Origin: Owenia fusiformis
Taxonomy: Eukaryota > Annelida > Polychaeta > Sabellida > Oweniidae
NCBI GenBank assembly: GCA_903813345.2
Contig: CAIIXF020000001.1
Location: 18,555,915 to 18,619,914, forward strand
Reading direction: 5' to 3'
Length of the DNA: 64,000 bases
A program made the translations under genes and the position numbers. Positions 13,301-24,700 of the stretch are shown piece after piece (position 1 is the stretch's first letter; the number at the start of each line of letters is the position of its first letter). The notes under the pieces were generated by a model. The model was not told where the DNA came from. It made no database searches and saw only the letters and a program-made list of their open reading frames with translations.

Positions 13301-16300
13301 TGCAGTCTCCACATGGTTCATTCCAACAAGATTGTCTCCCTTTCCTCCACCTTCCAGCTCAGCTATTTCAGTTGACCTTCGGCAGATGTCTAACGCACGT
13401 CTTGCATCACCTGACACTGCTGCCACCTATATGTTGAGTTTGGAAATGATGATAATATTATTCGGTTATGATTTACTTCATATTACATACTGTTATTGTT
13501 TTATCCATAACAAACTGGTGTGCAGATATGAAAATGAGAATGACTTTTTTCAAATCAGGAAATTAAAATCCAATAAGAGTACAGAGGGACCAGTTTTTTA
13601 TTCCAATAAATTCAGACCCCTAATAATTTATGTCTTAGATTCATTAATTATTTTATCTCCAATATTGTCCCAGTTCCCATTGTTCAGTGTACCTTCCTGG
13701 CTGCCAGTTGTACAGCATCTTCTTCAAATGCATGGATATCTCTTATTCGTGACATGACAATATCTTGTAACTGCTTAAATGTGTATGGCTGAAAGGTCTT
13801 CCTCGTCAAACCCTACAAGATGATATTTTTATGAATAGCAATGACTTGTCTAAACGTAAAACAGGTTTTGGGACGCTTCCTGTTCTTTTTTCAGAATTTT
13901 TCTTCAGAATTTTTTAACATCTGATGTTGGTACCGATCTGGGCCACAAGGTCGGTCATGGGATTGTAGAATCAGATCCCAAACATGTGCGAGTTTAAAAT
14001 TCTCTATTTATGCTATACATTATACAGGGTGGATAAATATTAGATTCCTAGTGTACATGTTGCAATGATGATGTTACTGAAAGAAAAATTTAAATCCACG
14101 TACCAATCGAGAAGAGACTCTGTTCATCATGATTCTCTCAGGAAGATCCATTGTATTTGCTATTGCCAAGACAACCAGCTTAGCCTGTGGTCGTGTTGGC
14201 CAATCAAACAAGTTGTACATCACGTTCTGCTTGCGAGTCATTAGTAGATCGAGCTGCATTAAAACCAAGAAATTAATTAATTATAATTTTTGATAGGCTC
14301 TACTAAAATTGAAGTAGTATGGTATTTATTAAAAATCTGGCATTGACGTTGACCCTACTCATCAGAGCAGCTGCATCATTGTCTAGAAAGGCATGAGATT
14401 TGAGGAAAACACAAGCATCTATTTTGTAAAAGAAAAAGTTATCTAATATTTATTTACGAAAATTTTGTTTTATTTGTTGTCTTAATGCATATGTACTATT
14501 AGATCTGCTGGAGAGGAAACTTTTGTTTTTATTATTACTCCAATATATTCCACTTCAGAATTTTAATTTTCTTGGAATATATTTCGGTACATGCATCTTC
14601 GTCAGTAAAACAAAAAAATTAAAACTTCAATTAAAACAATAAGTTGAACTATAGATGACTTGAATTAATAACAATAAACCAGAGAGATAATAATTTTAGA
14701 GCCAGTTTCTGCTTAAAATCAATTCCGAGTGACCCCAAAAACCAGAACCATTTACTCATATGAACAGATTTGTCACCCGGTATTTGTCAGTTCTGTTTCT
14801 TGGGAGTCACCCTGTATTTAATATCACATACATAAGGTATAAACAATTAACATTACCTCATCTACAAGTAAGATAGTTGTTTCTCTGCGTGGTGCAGGAG
14901 AACTGAATCTCTTGTCGAGTAGGCTCGCTGCATGGTCTGGGGTAGCTTTCTGGCCTGTCAAAGCCTGTAATCGTGATAAAGTACATGTTAAGTCAAGCAA
15001 CATTCTGTAAGTGAAGCTCCTTTCCATTTTAAAGAAAATTGTTACACTATTGTTGTTTTTAGCTTTCTGACATGTTAAAGCCTACAATAGATGGGTAGCC
15101 CTGGTCAAGTCAGTCTATCAAGCAGTATTCTTTAGGTTAGGTCCCTTTCAATTTCAAAGAAAATGGTTTTGTCTAAACACTGTTATTGTTTTTTATTTTG
15201 AGAATATATCACACTGAGAAGTCTTGCATTGGCTCACACATGCCTCCCCTATCAATTTCCAAATGAGGAATTTTACAAATAAGTATTCTATTACATACAA
15301 CCCAATAAACTATCTCATGATAGTAGTCCCCAAGTAATTCATATGTTTGAGTGCTTGGTGCAAAACTATACACACGTCTGTAAAGAATAAAACACTATAG
15401 ATGGCATATAGAGTTTACCTTTAGTAGCTGAACATGTGCTTGGTGAGGGTCAGTGAGTCTCATGCCATTTATCTCTATGAATTGAAATTGTGGAATCTCT
15501 CCAGCCTCCACATCCTCCCTGAGGAATCTCATTACCTCCATCACAGTAGCAGTCTTGCCTGTCCCTGGGACTCCAGAAATGTACATGCACCTACAAGGAG
15601 ATCCATAAAATATGTCACTTTCTAGAAATGATACACCTATAAGGAGTCAACCATAAAGTTTCTAAAAAAATTGAAAATGACTTGGTTATGAGAGTATCTT
15701 TTTATCCACCAAAAGAGCATGTTTGGTGAAAGAATTTTATTATCAATCATAATTTATACATCCTTAGGAGTCTGAGAAGTTCTATTCTTGTAATATGGTC
15801 CTTGTGCTTCATCATTGCAATTATATTGCAATCACTATATCAGTTATCTAATTATGGTTACTTAGTTGATATTTCTTAATTTCACTGAAAATTATTTGGT
15901 GCATTTTTAGAACATGATCTTTTCAAACATTAAAGTCATCTATGAACATAATTGTTGTGTTTTGATTTTAACACAATAATTTTTTTAAACATAACTAAAT
16001 GTTGTGTTTTTTAGACCCAACCTGTACATACATACATACCCTCCAGTTCCATCCATGACTTTGCTTTGAACAAAGGAATAAATATCAGCAAACTCATTTT
16101 CTCTACATGGAAGGGAGTCTGGGACAGCAGATACGTGGAGCCTCATTCTTGCTTGTTCCAAACGGCTTCCTGGTGACAACATGGCCAGCCCACGGCTTGG
16201 GATTGATGGTGTGGCAGCATCAAGTTTCTTAGATTTTCCCTGCAATACCAATGCATCACTTTTAATGATATGATAAGCTTAAATCATATCATATTATTCA

Positions 16301-19300
16301 AATTGGCCAGGGGTCATTAAGCATCCACAATTCACAAGGTTTTTCATGAAAGGCAAAATGTGAATGATTAAATGAATCCAGGTGTATAAGGAACATAAAT
16401 GATACATAAATATGAACATAAATACAAATATCATAAACATATAGATTAGTTAATAATGATACAAAGTTTCAATACAAAGTTTCAAAAATTGAACATACTT
16501 TTGGTGTTTTCTTGCCCATGTTTACAGTTTTCTTGCGTCCTTTGACAGATGTCCATTCTGGCTCAGAATCGCCACTCTCCTCCCCACTGGAAGATATCTC
16601 AAATTTGTCCTCAGACTCTGCATCTGAACTCTCTACACAGGCAGACCTATTATGAATTTAGATATCGTAATATTCAAGCTTTATCAGTTGTATCAAATTT
16701 TTGCTAACTGAAAGCTAACATTTTATTACTCTTTTGGGGGTTTCAGAAGGTTTGTTTACTCCAGTTGAATATTCTATAAAAAATATAACTATGTTCAAAA
16801 CCCCAAAATAAAAGACAATGGGTAAATTCAGTTGTTTCTGTCTTTGTTTGTAATACCAGTTGAGAAAACATTTGAGTTTACTTTTCCTCTAAGTCGTCCT
16901 CATCCAAGATTTTTAACTGGGTCAAAAATTATCAATTGTGTGTGCAAGTTCTTACTTGGAGACAGATTTCCTTGCATGATGTTTACTTTTCCTGCTGGGA
17001 GTTTTCTTTGCCTTGGCTTCTTTCTCCTCATCATCAGACGAGTCTTCTTTGTATTGAGGTACTGACTTTGCATCACCTCTACAAAACATATCATCTATTT
17101 ATTTTTTACTAGTATTTGGAACAACCTATGCCACTGTCTTAATAATTAACTGAAAGCAATGTGTCATCAGTATTTCGAAAGGACATGGAACTTCACTGTT
17201 CATTCGCTTCAAACAAATTATTGTAAGAGTGGGGAATTTTTTTAATTACACCCAACAAACATTAAGTGTAGGATCTTGATCTTATTATTTTATCAATGTA
17301 AATTTAATAAGAGTTAATATTTTCAATAAATTTGACATGTTCAAAATCTTCAAATATTAACATCTGAAAAGACTGATCTCATCAAGTATGGAAGAAAGTT
17401 TCAAAATGCATAAAAGTTCAAAGTCAATACTAAACTATAAAAAAAAACATTTTCACCAAATTTTGAATTTAGAAAACAGGTATGAAAATGATTGCAGAAT
17501 GGAAAATATATTCAAAATTCACAATTATGACATTTTGAAGTTATTTTAGCCAGCCTAACAGCTCACAACTCATTTCTAGACTGAATGCTGTTCCTTTAAA
17601 ATATGAAATACTTACTTTCGACTTCTATTCCGTGTCAATTTGACCTTGTGACTGTTAATCACCTCTGAATCATATACAACTGGTGATTTAGTGGAACTAT
17701 CTCTGAGGTTGCTGACTAAACGTCGCGTCACAGAATTCAATGGTGTTTTACTAGCTGAGTGGCGTGTTGCCCGGGTAACTAGGGTTACACCCTCAGTCTT
17801 TGGTGTTCGACCTGATTGCACTGTGGGGAGGTCTCTGATTGGTTTAACAGATGGTGTTTTGCGACTGCAAGATCTCACAGATGATGGTTTTGCTTTAGGT
17901 ATGCTATCAGCCACTGGTGTTTTGGGAGTGTTCTTGCTTTGGTTTTTATTAACCTGTGTCGATTGTTCAGTTCTACGTTTCTTAGAATCCAAAGATGAAT
18001 CAGTGTTTGAAGAAGGAATGTTTGGAGTATTACGTTTAACACAGACTGATCGTCGACTTGATCTTCTAACTGAAGAATTATCTGACGATACACTCACAGA
18101 GTCAATATCCTGTTTAGGTTGACACACTGAACGCCTAGATGATTTTCTAACAGAAGAACCCTCAGATGAGGTTACACTGATGCGATCATCCTCCCCTTTA
18201 TATACAGGTCCAGATATATCACTATAGCAAAGACTTTCAGATTCAGAGTCAGACATATTTGCTATTATATCAGTTCTATTCACATTCACCCATTTCGCAA
18301 CAGATGTTGGGCTGAGCACAATATCTGAAATAATGGAGAGACATTTCTACTACATAAACAAACTCTGAATCTTTGAATGTTTAGTATAATCATCAACATT
18401 TTTTCCAACTTGTTTAAAATTGAAGAATCTTGCTAAAAAATTCATGAAAAAGTACATTTTCTCAATGCAAAAAAATACAAATGACTTTTTCAGATTTATA
18501 TTATTTGAAATTATAATTAATTAAAACCCACCTGTTTTGTCAGAGTTCTCTTTCCCAGACTGTTTGTTGTACTTATCTTTATTGATGGGCTTTACATTGA
18601 GTTCATTAAATGCAAGAGATTTCCTTGTCCTTGTGTTAGATTTCACAGACTCCAATATCTTTGATTTCACAATCTTTGAATTTACAGACATCACTTTGGT
18701 ATCTGTTCTTGCAATTGATTTATTTGCTTTGTCGGAGATTTGTCTCTTCGCTGGGAGAGTTTTTGCAAACTCCTCTTTTTTCTCATTCATACTGAGTTTG
18801 GGTGTTTTTGGTGCGTCTTTGATCCATTGGTATGTTGATCCATCAAACCAGCGTTGAACAAAGAAAACAGGATTTCCATTCTCTGTCTTTAATGCCTCCT
18901 CTGGTGACATCCCATGTTGACATTCTATAACCTGTAAATATAAATATATTTAAGGCCCCATCTAAAGTTTAAACCACTAGATGTGATAATGTAACACAAT
19001 ATTCTTAAATTTCACGTAGTTAGCTAGTAAATGCATGTAATAATACACGTTTCCATCAAATATGAAGAAAATCAGTGCTAGAATAGTATCTGAGTTACGC
19101 TTATGGATGGACAGACATATATTTTAGCAAAAAAATTGTGTATTCAAACTTTTTTAAGTTATAGGGATGGAAGCATTTTATTGAGGGAATTATTTTATTG
19201 ATTTCCTGGTTAGGCTCAAACTATACAGAATGAAATTATTATTTTAATCTACTGACTACCCAGAATGACAAGATTCCTCGTCACCTCAGAAATGACCTTG

Positions 19301-21530
19301 AAACCCAGAGGGACGAGAAAATCCGTCACAAAAGTGTTCACAAAAATTGCTCTTATTTGAACAATTTTCATCCAATTTACACAAAAATTGTTTTAAAACA
19401 TGTAGAAATGATCTCTGCCATCTAAGTATACTAAGTTGAGCATCTAAAGTTGTAAAGGTATGTAGTCAAATGTCAAAAGGTGGCAAAAATGAAAAATTCT
19501 CTGGTTTCAACCAATTTTAGAGCCTGGGATTCAAGAGGTTAATGCACATATTTATAAGAGATATTAATCTACAGCTAATAAGAACTTACCACACATTTAC
19601 CCATGATGCTTTCAGCATTTAAATCAAGAGGTAAATTTTTGTTTCTATTCTCTAAAACTTCTTTTGAGTGAATCTCTGGTCGAATCTTAATTTTAATCTC
19701 ATGTTTTCTCCAGAACCACTTTACGATAGCTCTTTTTCTATCCTCCTCATCTCCTTTGCTACTACCTGTAAAGAACAAATATCATCTTTATATCCTCATT
19801 TCTCTGTTGACTATCTCCATATAAGGCAGATGACCCAGTCTAATTAGCTTCCCTCCATTATCATATATGAATAGTAATTATTAAGTGAATCCATAGCATA
19901 TATACTACTGTACTTGTCTAAATCATTAGCTATAACCCTATTTTCCGATGTTCCACATGTATTAGTCATATCCCAATGGCTTGATGTTAATTGTCCATTT
20001 CGCGATTCGCTCTTTGAATCGAAACGTTCGCAAATATGGATCAAATATGCACTCAAAAAGGACTAAATTTGATTGGTCAATATTTTCCCATGATGCATTT
20101 CGCCAAGCTATTTGCGTGACCCGAAGATTCTTAATCAAACTAATTACGCAAATTTGTTTTTACACCCACATGCTAAATTAAACAATGACATCATCGGAAG
20201 TACTCTTCTTTGTCATTGATTTAATAGTCAGTATACCTAGTTTAATCAATAAAAGATTCTACAATGAACAACAAAATTCGGAAACAAGTACTATAGGTTT
20301 GCTTTTGAACCACTGAACAGATTGACCTAGATAATAGCTACGCGTCTTCTTTCGTCAACTGCTCAATTGTTTGTGGGTTTTCAACGTAACTCTATAATGT
20401 AATTTAAAGATGAGTACTTTTATTCAGTTGTTGCATCGATGTTGCAGTTTTCTCATTTTTCAGTCATAGTTTTCACCACGCTATGAACGAATAAAATGAA
20501 AAAAAGTTTTATTAAGATTAATAAGAGATCAATCATTTCTGATAATTTTTTCTGTGCTCTCGTACGGGAATATGAATGAATATATTGTTTGAAAAATAGG
20601 TGTGACTGTGAAAATCCCCATGTTAAACCTATGGGGGAAAACAAGAAAGTATAAATTTGTTCCTTCGCGAACTGCATCATATGGGAAATATTTTGACCTT
20701 ATAAGGAACGATTTTCGTATCTCTTCTTTTTTTGAGATCTGCTCAATTAGACTCACCTCTGTCATACAGATCCATGACTTGAGCCACAAATGCCTCGGCA
20801 GTTCCAGGTTGGTCTTCATTCTCGATAAACACAAAGTCACCAACTTCAATCTTTACAGAATCAAGTTTCAATGCTCTAAAAATCCAAGATAAAAACACAA
20901 AATTTTAGATTATGTAGATCGGAGACGTTTGGCACAATCCGTGATTGATGGAAACAGATAATTTTCCCGCTAAATTTGATCAATGTGATCAAAAGGGGAT
21001 ATTGAACTACTATATCCGATTCTCAAATATTTTGGTCAACTTGAAAGAGGTGGGGGAGATACCCACCACAGGAATTCGTCTAAAATGAAAAAGAAGTCAA
21101 TAGAGCAAGCTTGATTTTTTTCATGCAGAAAACTAGTATCTGTGCTTGACTCCAGTTTCACTTTATAAATGGCACAAAAAGTTCTCATATAAACTCAATT
21201 GTATAACCGATTATATTAGCTGAGAACTACTTCGTATTGACCAGATTGATATCAAGGCAGAATAGTTCTTCAGACTTTCTCAGAAACATAAAATAGTACC
21301 ATGGATCATTCATATTCCGAAACGAAAGTGAAAGTGATTTCACTTGTCCCTTTAAATTTTTGAATCAAAGAACTACGATAACTCAAGATTTCAAGAGGTT
21401 ACAACAAGTACCTGTAATGTAATTGTTCCCTGAGCCTTCTATTTCTTTCCTCGCCCTTTCCTACCCAAGTGATTTCACGGTGATCAGAATCTGAAGCAAA
21501 ATATTGACTTCTTGAAACTTTTTTCGCCAT
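7294..21530 (-). CDS. ORC1: Origin recognition complex subunit 1 (15 coding exons, complete)
   Basis: ORC1 is the ATP-binding, chromatin-reading subunit of the complex that marks replication origins and loads MCM with CDC6 and CDT1 in the nucleus. Minus-strand exons: 21530-21412, 20875-20757, 19765-19590, 18931-18532, 18324-17616, 17078-16956, 16646-16499, 16239-16040, 15590-15419, 14964-14857, 14253-14104, 13812-13693, 13426-13260, 12278-12154, 7460-7294. All junctions are GT-AG and phases agree, giving 3003 nt and 1000 residues (human is about 861). A BAH domain lies around residues 40-190, then a long Ser/Lys-rich linker (about 190-620). The AAA+ core has Walker A GVPGTGKT at 671-678, Walker B LLVDE at about 754-758, and sensor-1 LAIANTMD. 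A winged helix ends with [16 protein letters not shown] and [11 protein letters not shown]. The start ATG has A at -3. The extra length lies in the linker. Intron 14 (4.7 kb) is packed with repeats. Confidence 0.97.
7987..8142. repeat. Inverted-repeat element in ORC1 intron 14
   Basis: Arms of about 40 bp mirror each other: AGCAGGTGTTATATCGATGA then ATACAGAC on the left, GTCTGTAT then TCGTCGATATAACACCTGCT on the right. They are separated by about 73 bp. Small mismatches show some age. It is non-coding and probably a MITE. Confidence 0.55.
8230..10060. repeat. Diverged minisatellite array, about 140-bp unit, ORC1 intron 14
   Basis: Roughly ten to twelve copies share GAGTTATCAAAGATTA, AAAATGGCGGCCATTTTGAA, CATCTTGAAAAT, TTCTTGAGCAGAGCTCC, TAGGCATCAGCATATAAAA and TTTGAACCAAATCCGTCAA. 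Copies differ at many positions. Each carries a palindromic ATGGCGGCCAT-like core. No reading frame is conserved across copies, so this is non-coding repeat. Confidence 0.7.
10250..11690. repeat. Second minisatellite array with GGAC-rich tail, ORC1 intron 14
   Basis: Copies of a unit of about 165-200 bp share CCAAAATGGCTGCCTTGACA, TTTTCATACTAAGAATCATC, CCTGAAAATTTGAAATTGAT and GACAAGACTTTA. A block of about 290 bp (10747-11037 and 10568-10700 themes) recurs almost unchanged, showing recent local duplication. The right end has a GGACGGACAGACGGAC run and then AATATGGCCCCACACTATG. The phrase AATATGGCCCCACAC also occurs near 3038 in the left flank. Confidence 0.65.
12460..13145. repeat. Minisatellite array, about 140-bp unit, ORC1 intron 13
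   Basis: About five copies share AAGATGGCCACCAGAATGCA, TCAGCTCTAGAACTTCTTAC, CATGTAACATGTGTGAAAAT, AGTGGTTTTCCTGGAAT and GACAAGATTTATCTAAAAAC. It lies between exons 14 and 13 of ORC1 and leaves both splice sites intact. It follows the same ATGGCCRCC theme as the intron 14 arrays but is a separate family. Confidence 0.7.
20963..20970. promoter_or_regulatory. E2F-type site in ORC1 intron 1
   Basis: TTTCCCGC matches the E2F/DP consensus TTTSSCGC. It lies in ORC1 intron 1, about 560 bp downstream of the start codon, and is a second copy of the motif in the promoter at 21540. E2F control of ORC1 is established in mammals and flies; function of this copy is inference. Confidence 0.35.
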
Positions 21531-21539
21531 TGTTGTATT

Positions 21540-21547
21540 TTTCCCGC
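21540..21547. promoter_or_regulatory. E2F-type site (TTTCCCGC) in the shared promoter
   Basis: TTTCCCGC, followed by GG, lies 10 bp upstream of the ORC1 start codon. It matches the E2F/DP consensus. ORC1 is a known E2F target in other animals, which would give S-phase-linked expression. Its closeness to the ATG implies a very short ORC1 5' UTR or a site within it. Confidence 0.55.
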
Positions 21548-21562
21548 GGTTCTTCTGAACTC

Positions 21563-21582
21563 TGACCTTGGTTTCAAGGTCA
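21563..21582. promoter_or_regulatory. Palindromic orphan nuclear-receptor site
   Basis: TGACCTTGGTTTCAAGGTCA is two perfect 8-bp arms (TGACCTTG and CAAGGTCA) around a 4-bp spacer. TCAAGGTCA is the extended half-site bound by ERR, SF-1/FTZ-F1 and related monomeric receptors. The exact symmetry between two divergent genes is suggestive; which receptor binds is inference. Confidence 0.4.
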
Positions 21583-21766
21583 CTTACGTTTTAATTAATA
21601 TTTCATGAAATTCTTACTTTCAAAGAGATTCTGGGATAATTTTACATATATATGTATACATAGATATCCTCACGACAATATGAACGAATGACTATCTTTA
21701 TTTTTGGAGATATTTTAGTTTCAAAGTAAATAGGTCATACATCCGGGTGAGAGGATCTCAAACAAA

Positions 21767-24700
21767 ATGGCGAATAGAACTGTAAAAGATGCCCACAGCG
21801 TGAAAGGGACAAATCCTCAATATTTAGTGGAAAAGATCATCCGAACACGTATTTATGAATCTAAATACTGGAAGGAGCAATGTTTTGCGCTCTCGGGTAA
21901 TAAATTCAATTTGATTTATAGGCCCAGTGGTCTTTATTTAGATCTATTTTGATTTTTGTTTATTTTTTCAACTTTTGAATTGAGGACAGTGAAGTGTATG
22001 AATATGATACAGATCCGGAGCCAGATCCAGCCCCTATTGGTAGGATAAATGGGAAGATAAGCCACGAGCCAAAAATGCTACATCAAAAAAATGACCACCC
22101 AAAAATATGACCCTCGTACCATGGGCTTTCAATTAGAAGGGTATGCAACTCTGTGTAATAACATGAGACCATCAAAATGAACAGTGCCATGCTTCCCTTT
22201 TATGGTAATATTTCAAAAATTATTAGATAAATATATATGTTTTGGTATTATTTTGAATAAAAATCAATTTTCAATACGATTAGAGCATAAAATATATTGT
22301 AACAAAATTTTGATTTTAAATTTTTTGATTTAAGTGCTTCACAGTTGAGATTATTAAGATCTTTGATTGTAGTATCGATTAAAGCACTTTATTTGTACTT
22401 ACAGAGGTGTTAGCAACTTTTTATTTTATCGAGTTCAGATTTGGTTAATGTTGATCGGGTAGTTTTACCAGTGACTATGGTTACGGTTGATCGAGAACTC
22501 TCGACTATCATTTTACAGAAATTATCACTTCCTGCTTTCAATTCGATCAAATCGAAGTGTAATTAGACTAGATAGCGATCATTTATGGTTATATTTATTG
22601 AGTTTATACTATAATCTTGTTGATTATGTACCAAACATGTATTGATATTGGGTGTAAAAGCCGAGATCGTGATTTGTAAGTGAAGCCAGTTATTTTTACG
22701 AAACTAATATCCTGATTCAGTGATTACATCCGGTGACGAGGTATTGCATCAGCCCACTAATCACTTGTTAGGTTCGTGTGCAAAACCTGTCTGGGGTATA
22801 AATACAGAGCCCGGATCGCTCCTATCAGACACGTAGGCAACTTTTGATTGGAACACATCTCCCGTGCCAGTGTTTCATTTGAGGATTGATGAGAAACTTA
22901 GAAGATTTGCTGGATCGAGGAACTTTGTCATTTCCAGACATAGTTTAGAATATTCCAGCCTGTTTGAAGAAATACTGCTGGATCGAGGAACTTTGTCATT
23001 TCCAGACATAGTCTAGATAACTCCAGCCTGATTGAAGCAACTTTGCTGGATTGAGAAACTCTGTCATTTCCCGACATAGTTTATACAATATTCCAGCCTG
23101 ACTGAAGTAATACTGCTGAACCGAGAAACTTTGTCATTTCCAGGCAAAGTTTTAGAATATTTCAGCCCGATTGAAGAATTACCGCTGGACCGAGGAACTT
23201 TGTCAATTCCAGGCATAGTTTAGAATATTCCAGCCCGTTTGATGAAATACTGCTGAACCGAGAAACTTTGTCATTTCCAGGCAAAGTTTTAGAATATTTC
23301 AGCCCGATTGAAGAATTACTGCTGGACCGAGAAACTTTGTCATTACCAGACTTAGTTTACAGTATTCCAGCCTGATTGAGAAGGAGTGCTATAAACTTGT
23401 ATTTTCAGGTGTTATTAAGTAACTTTTGTTTTTCTATTGTTAACTTGAGAAACTTTGCCATTTTTCGAAATCAATTGTTAACTTGAGAAACTTTGCCATT
23501 TTCGAGATCAAGAAACTTATTAAGCAATTAATGTTTTTCTATTGTTAACTTGAGAAACTTTGCCATTTTTGAGATCGAGAAACTTACATTATTCTTTTCA
23601 TAATTTAGCTAACTTGAGAAACTTAGCCATTTTTTTAGATCGATTATTTTTCATCAATTTGTTGACTGAAGAAATACTGCTGGACTGAGGAACTTTGCCA
23701 TTTCCAGACAAAGTTCATAATATTAAAGCCTGATTGAAGAACTTTTCTGGATTGAGGAATATTCCAGCCTACTGAAGAAATACGGCTGGATTGAGGAACT
23801 TTGTCACTTCTAGGCATAGTTCATAATATTCCAGCCTGACGGAAGAAATACAGCTGGATTGAGAAACTCTGTCCTTTCCCGACATAGTTTATACAATATT
23901 CCAGCCTGACTGAAGAAATACTGCTTGACTGAGGAACTTTGCCATTTCCAGACAAAGTTCATAATATTCCAGTCTGACTGAAGAAATACAGCTGGACTGA
24001 GAAACTCTGTCATTTCTCGACATAGTTGATACAACTCCAGCCTGTTTGAAGGACTCTGTTGGATTGAGGAATATTCCAGCCTGATTGAGGAAGTACAGCT
24101 GGATTGAGAAACTCTGTCCTTTCCCGACATAGTTTATACAATATTCCAGCCTGACTGAAGAAATACTGCTTGACTGAGGAACTTTGCCATTTCCAGACAA
24201 AGTTCATAATATTCCAGTCTGACTGAAGAAATACAGCTGATTGAGAAACTTGGTCACTTCCCGACATAGTTTATACAATATTCCAGCCTGATTGAGGAAA
24301 TACAGCTGGACTGAGAAACTCTGTCATTTCCCGACATTGTTTATATAACTCAAGCCTGATTGAGAATAAGTACCAGAAACTTAGCTCATTTGGAGGAGCT
24401 GTTGAGGAACTTGGAATATTTTCACTCAACCTGAATGACATATTATGGAAACTAAGTACGAGACACTTAGTTTATTTAGGAGCTACTGGGAATCTTAGGC
24501 AGATTCCACATATTGAGGAACCTAGAGGATCTTCATCGCTGTTGCCTGTTGGGGAAGTTGAATAGTGTCACCCCCAACTTGGATGGCTTTGTTGGAAACT
24601 AAGTACGAGACACTTAGTTTATTTAGGAACTACTGGGAATCTTAGGCAGATTCCACATATTGAGGAACTTAAAGGATCTTCATCGATTTAGAAGCTACTG

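Larger units (their letters stand above)
21531..21766. promoter_or_regulatory. Bidirectional ORC1-PRPF38A promoter interval
   Basis: Only 236 bp separate the ORC1 start codon (minus) from the PRPF38A start codon (plus), so both core promoters and both 5' UTRs share it. Seen: an E2F-like TTTCCCGC at 21540-21547 near the ORC1 side, and a palindrome of nuclear-receptor half-sites at 21563-21582. There is no strong TATA box at an obvious distance, as expected for a divergent housekeeping promoter. Start sites cannot be fixed from sequence alone. Confidence 0.75.

Noticed and set aside
13263-13757. Plus-strand frame of 164 codons
   Set aside because: It overlaps ORC1 exons 12 and 13 in antisense and crosses their intron; no recognisable domain.
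17691-18122. Plus-strand frame of 143 codons
   Set aside because: It is antisense to ORC1 exon 5, whose minus-strand frame fits splice phases on both sides.
21990-22041. Exon-like stretch reading DSEVYEYDTDPEPDPAPIG between AG and GT
   Set aside because: It is out of frame with PRPF38A exon 1 (immediate stop after joining) and has no counterpart in PRPF38A; left as chance or a repeat fragment.
23810-24267. Three overlapping minus-strand frames of 85-106 codons, repeated at 31553-32010
   Set aside because: They are translations of the diverged LTR minisatellite; the peptides repeat with the DNA period and have no domain, and they appear twice only because the LTR is duplicated.
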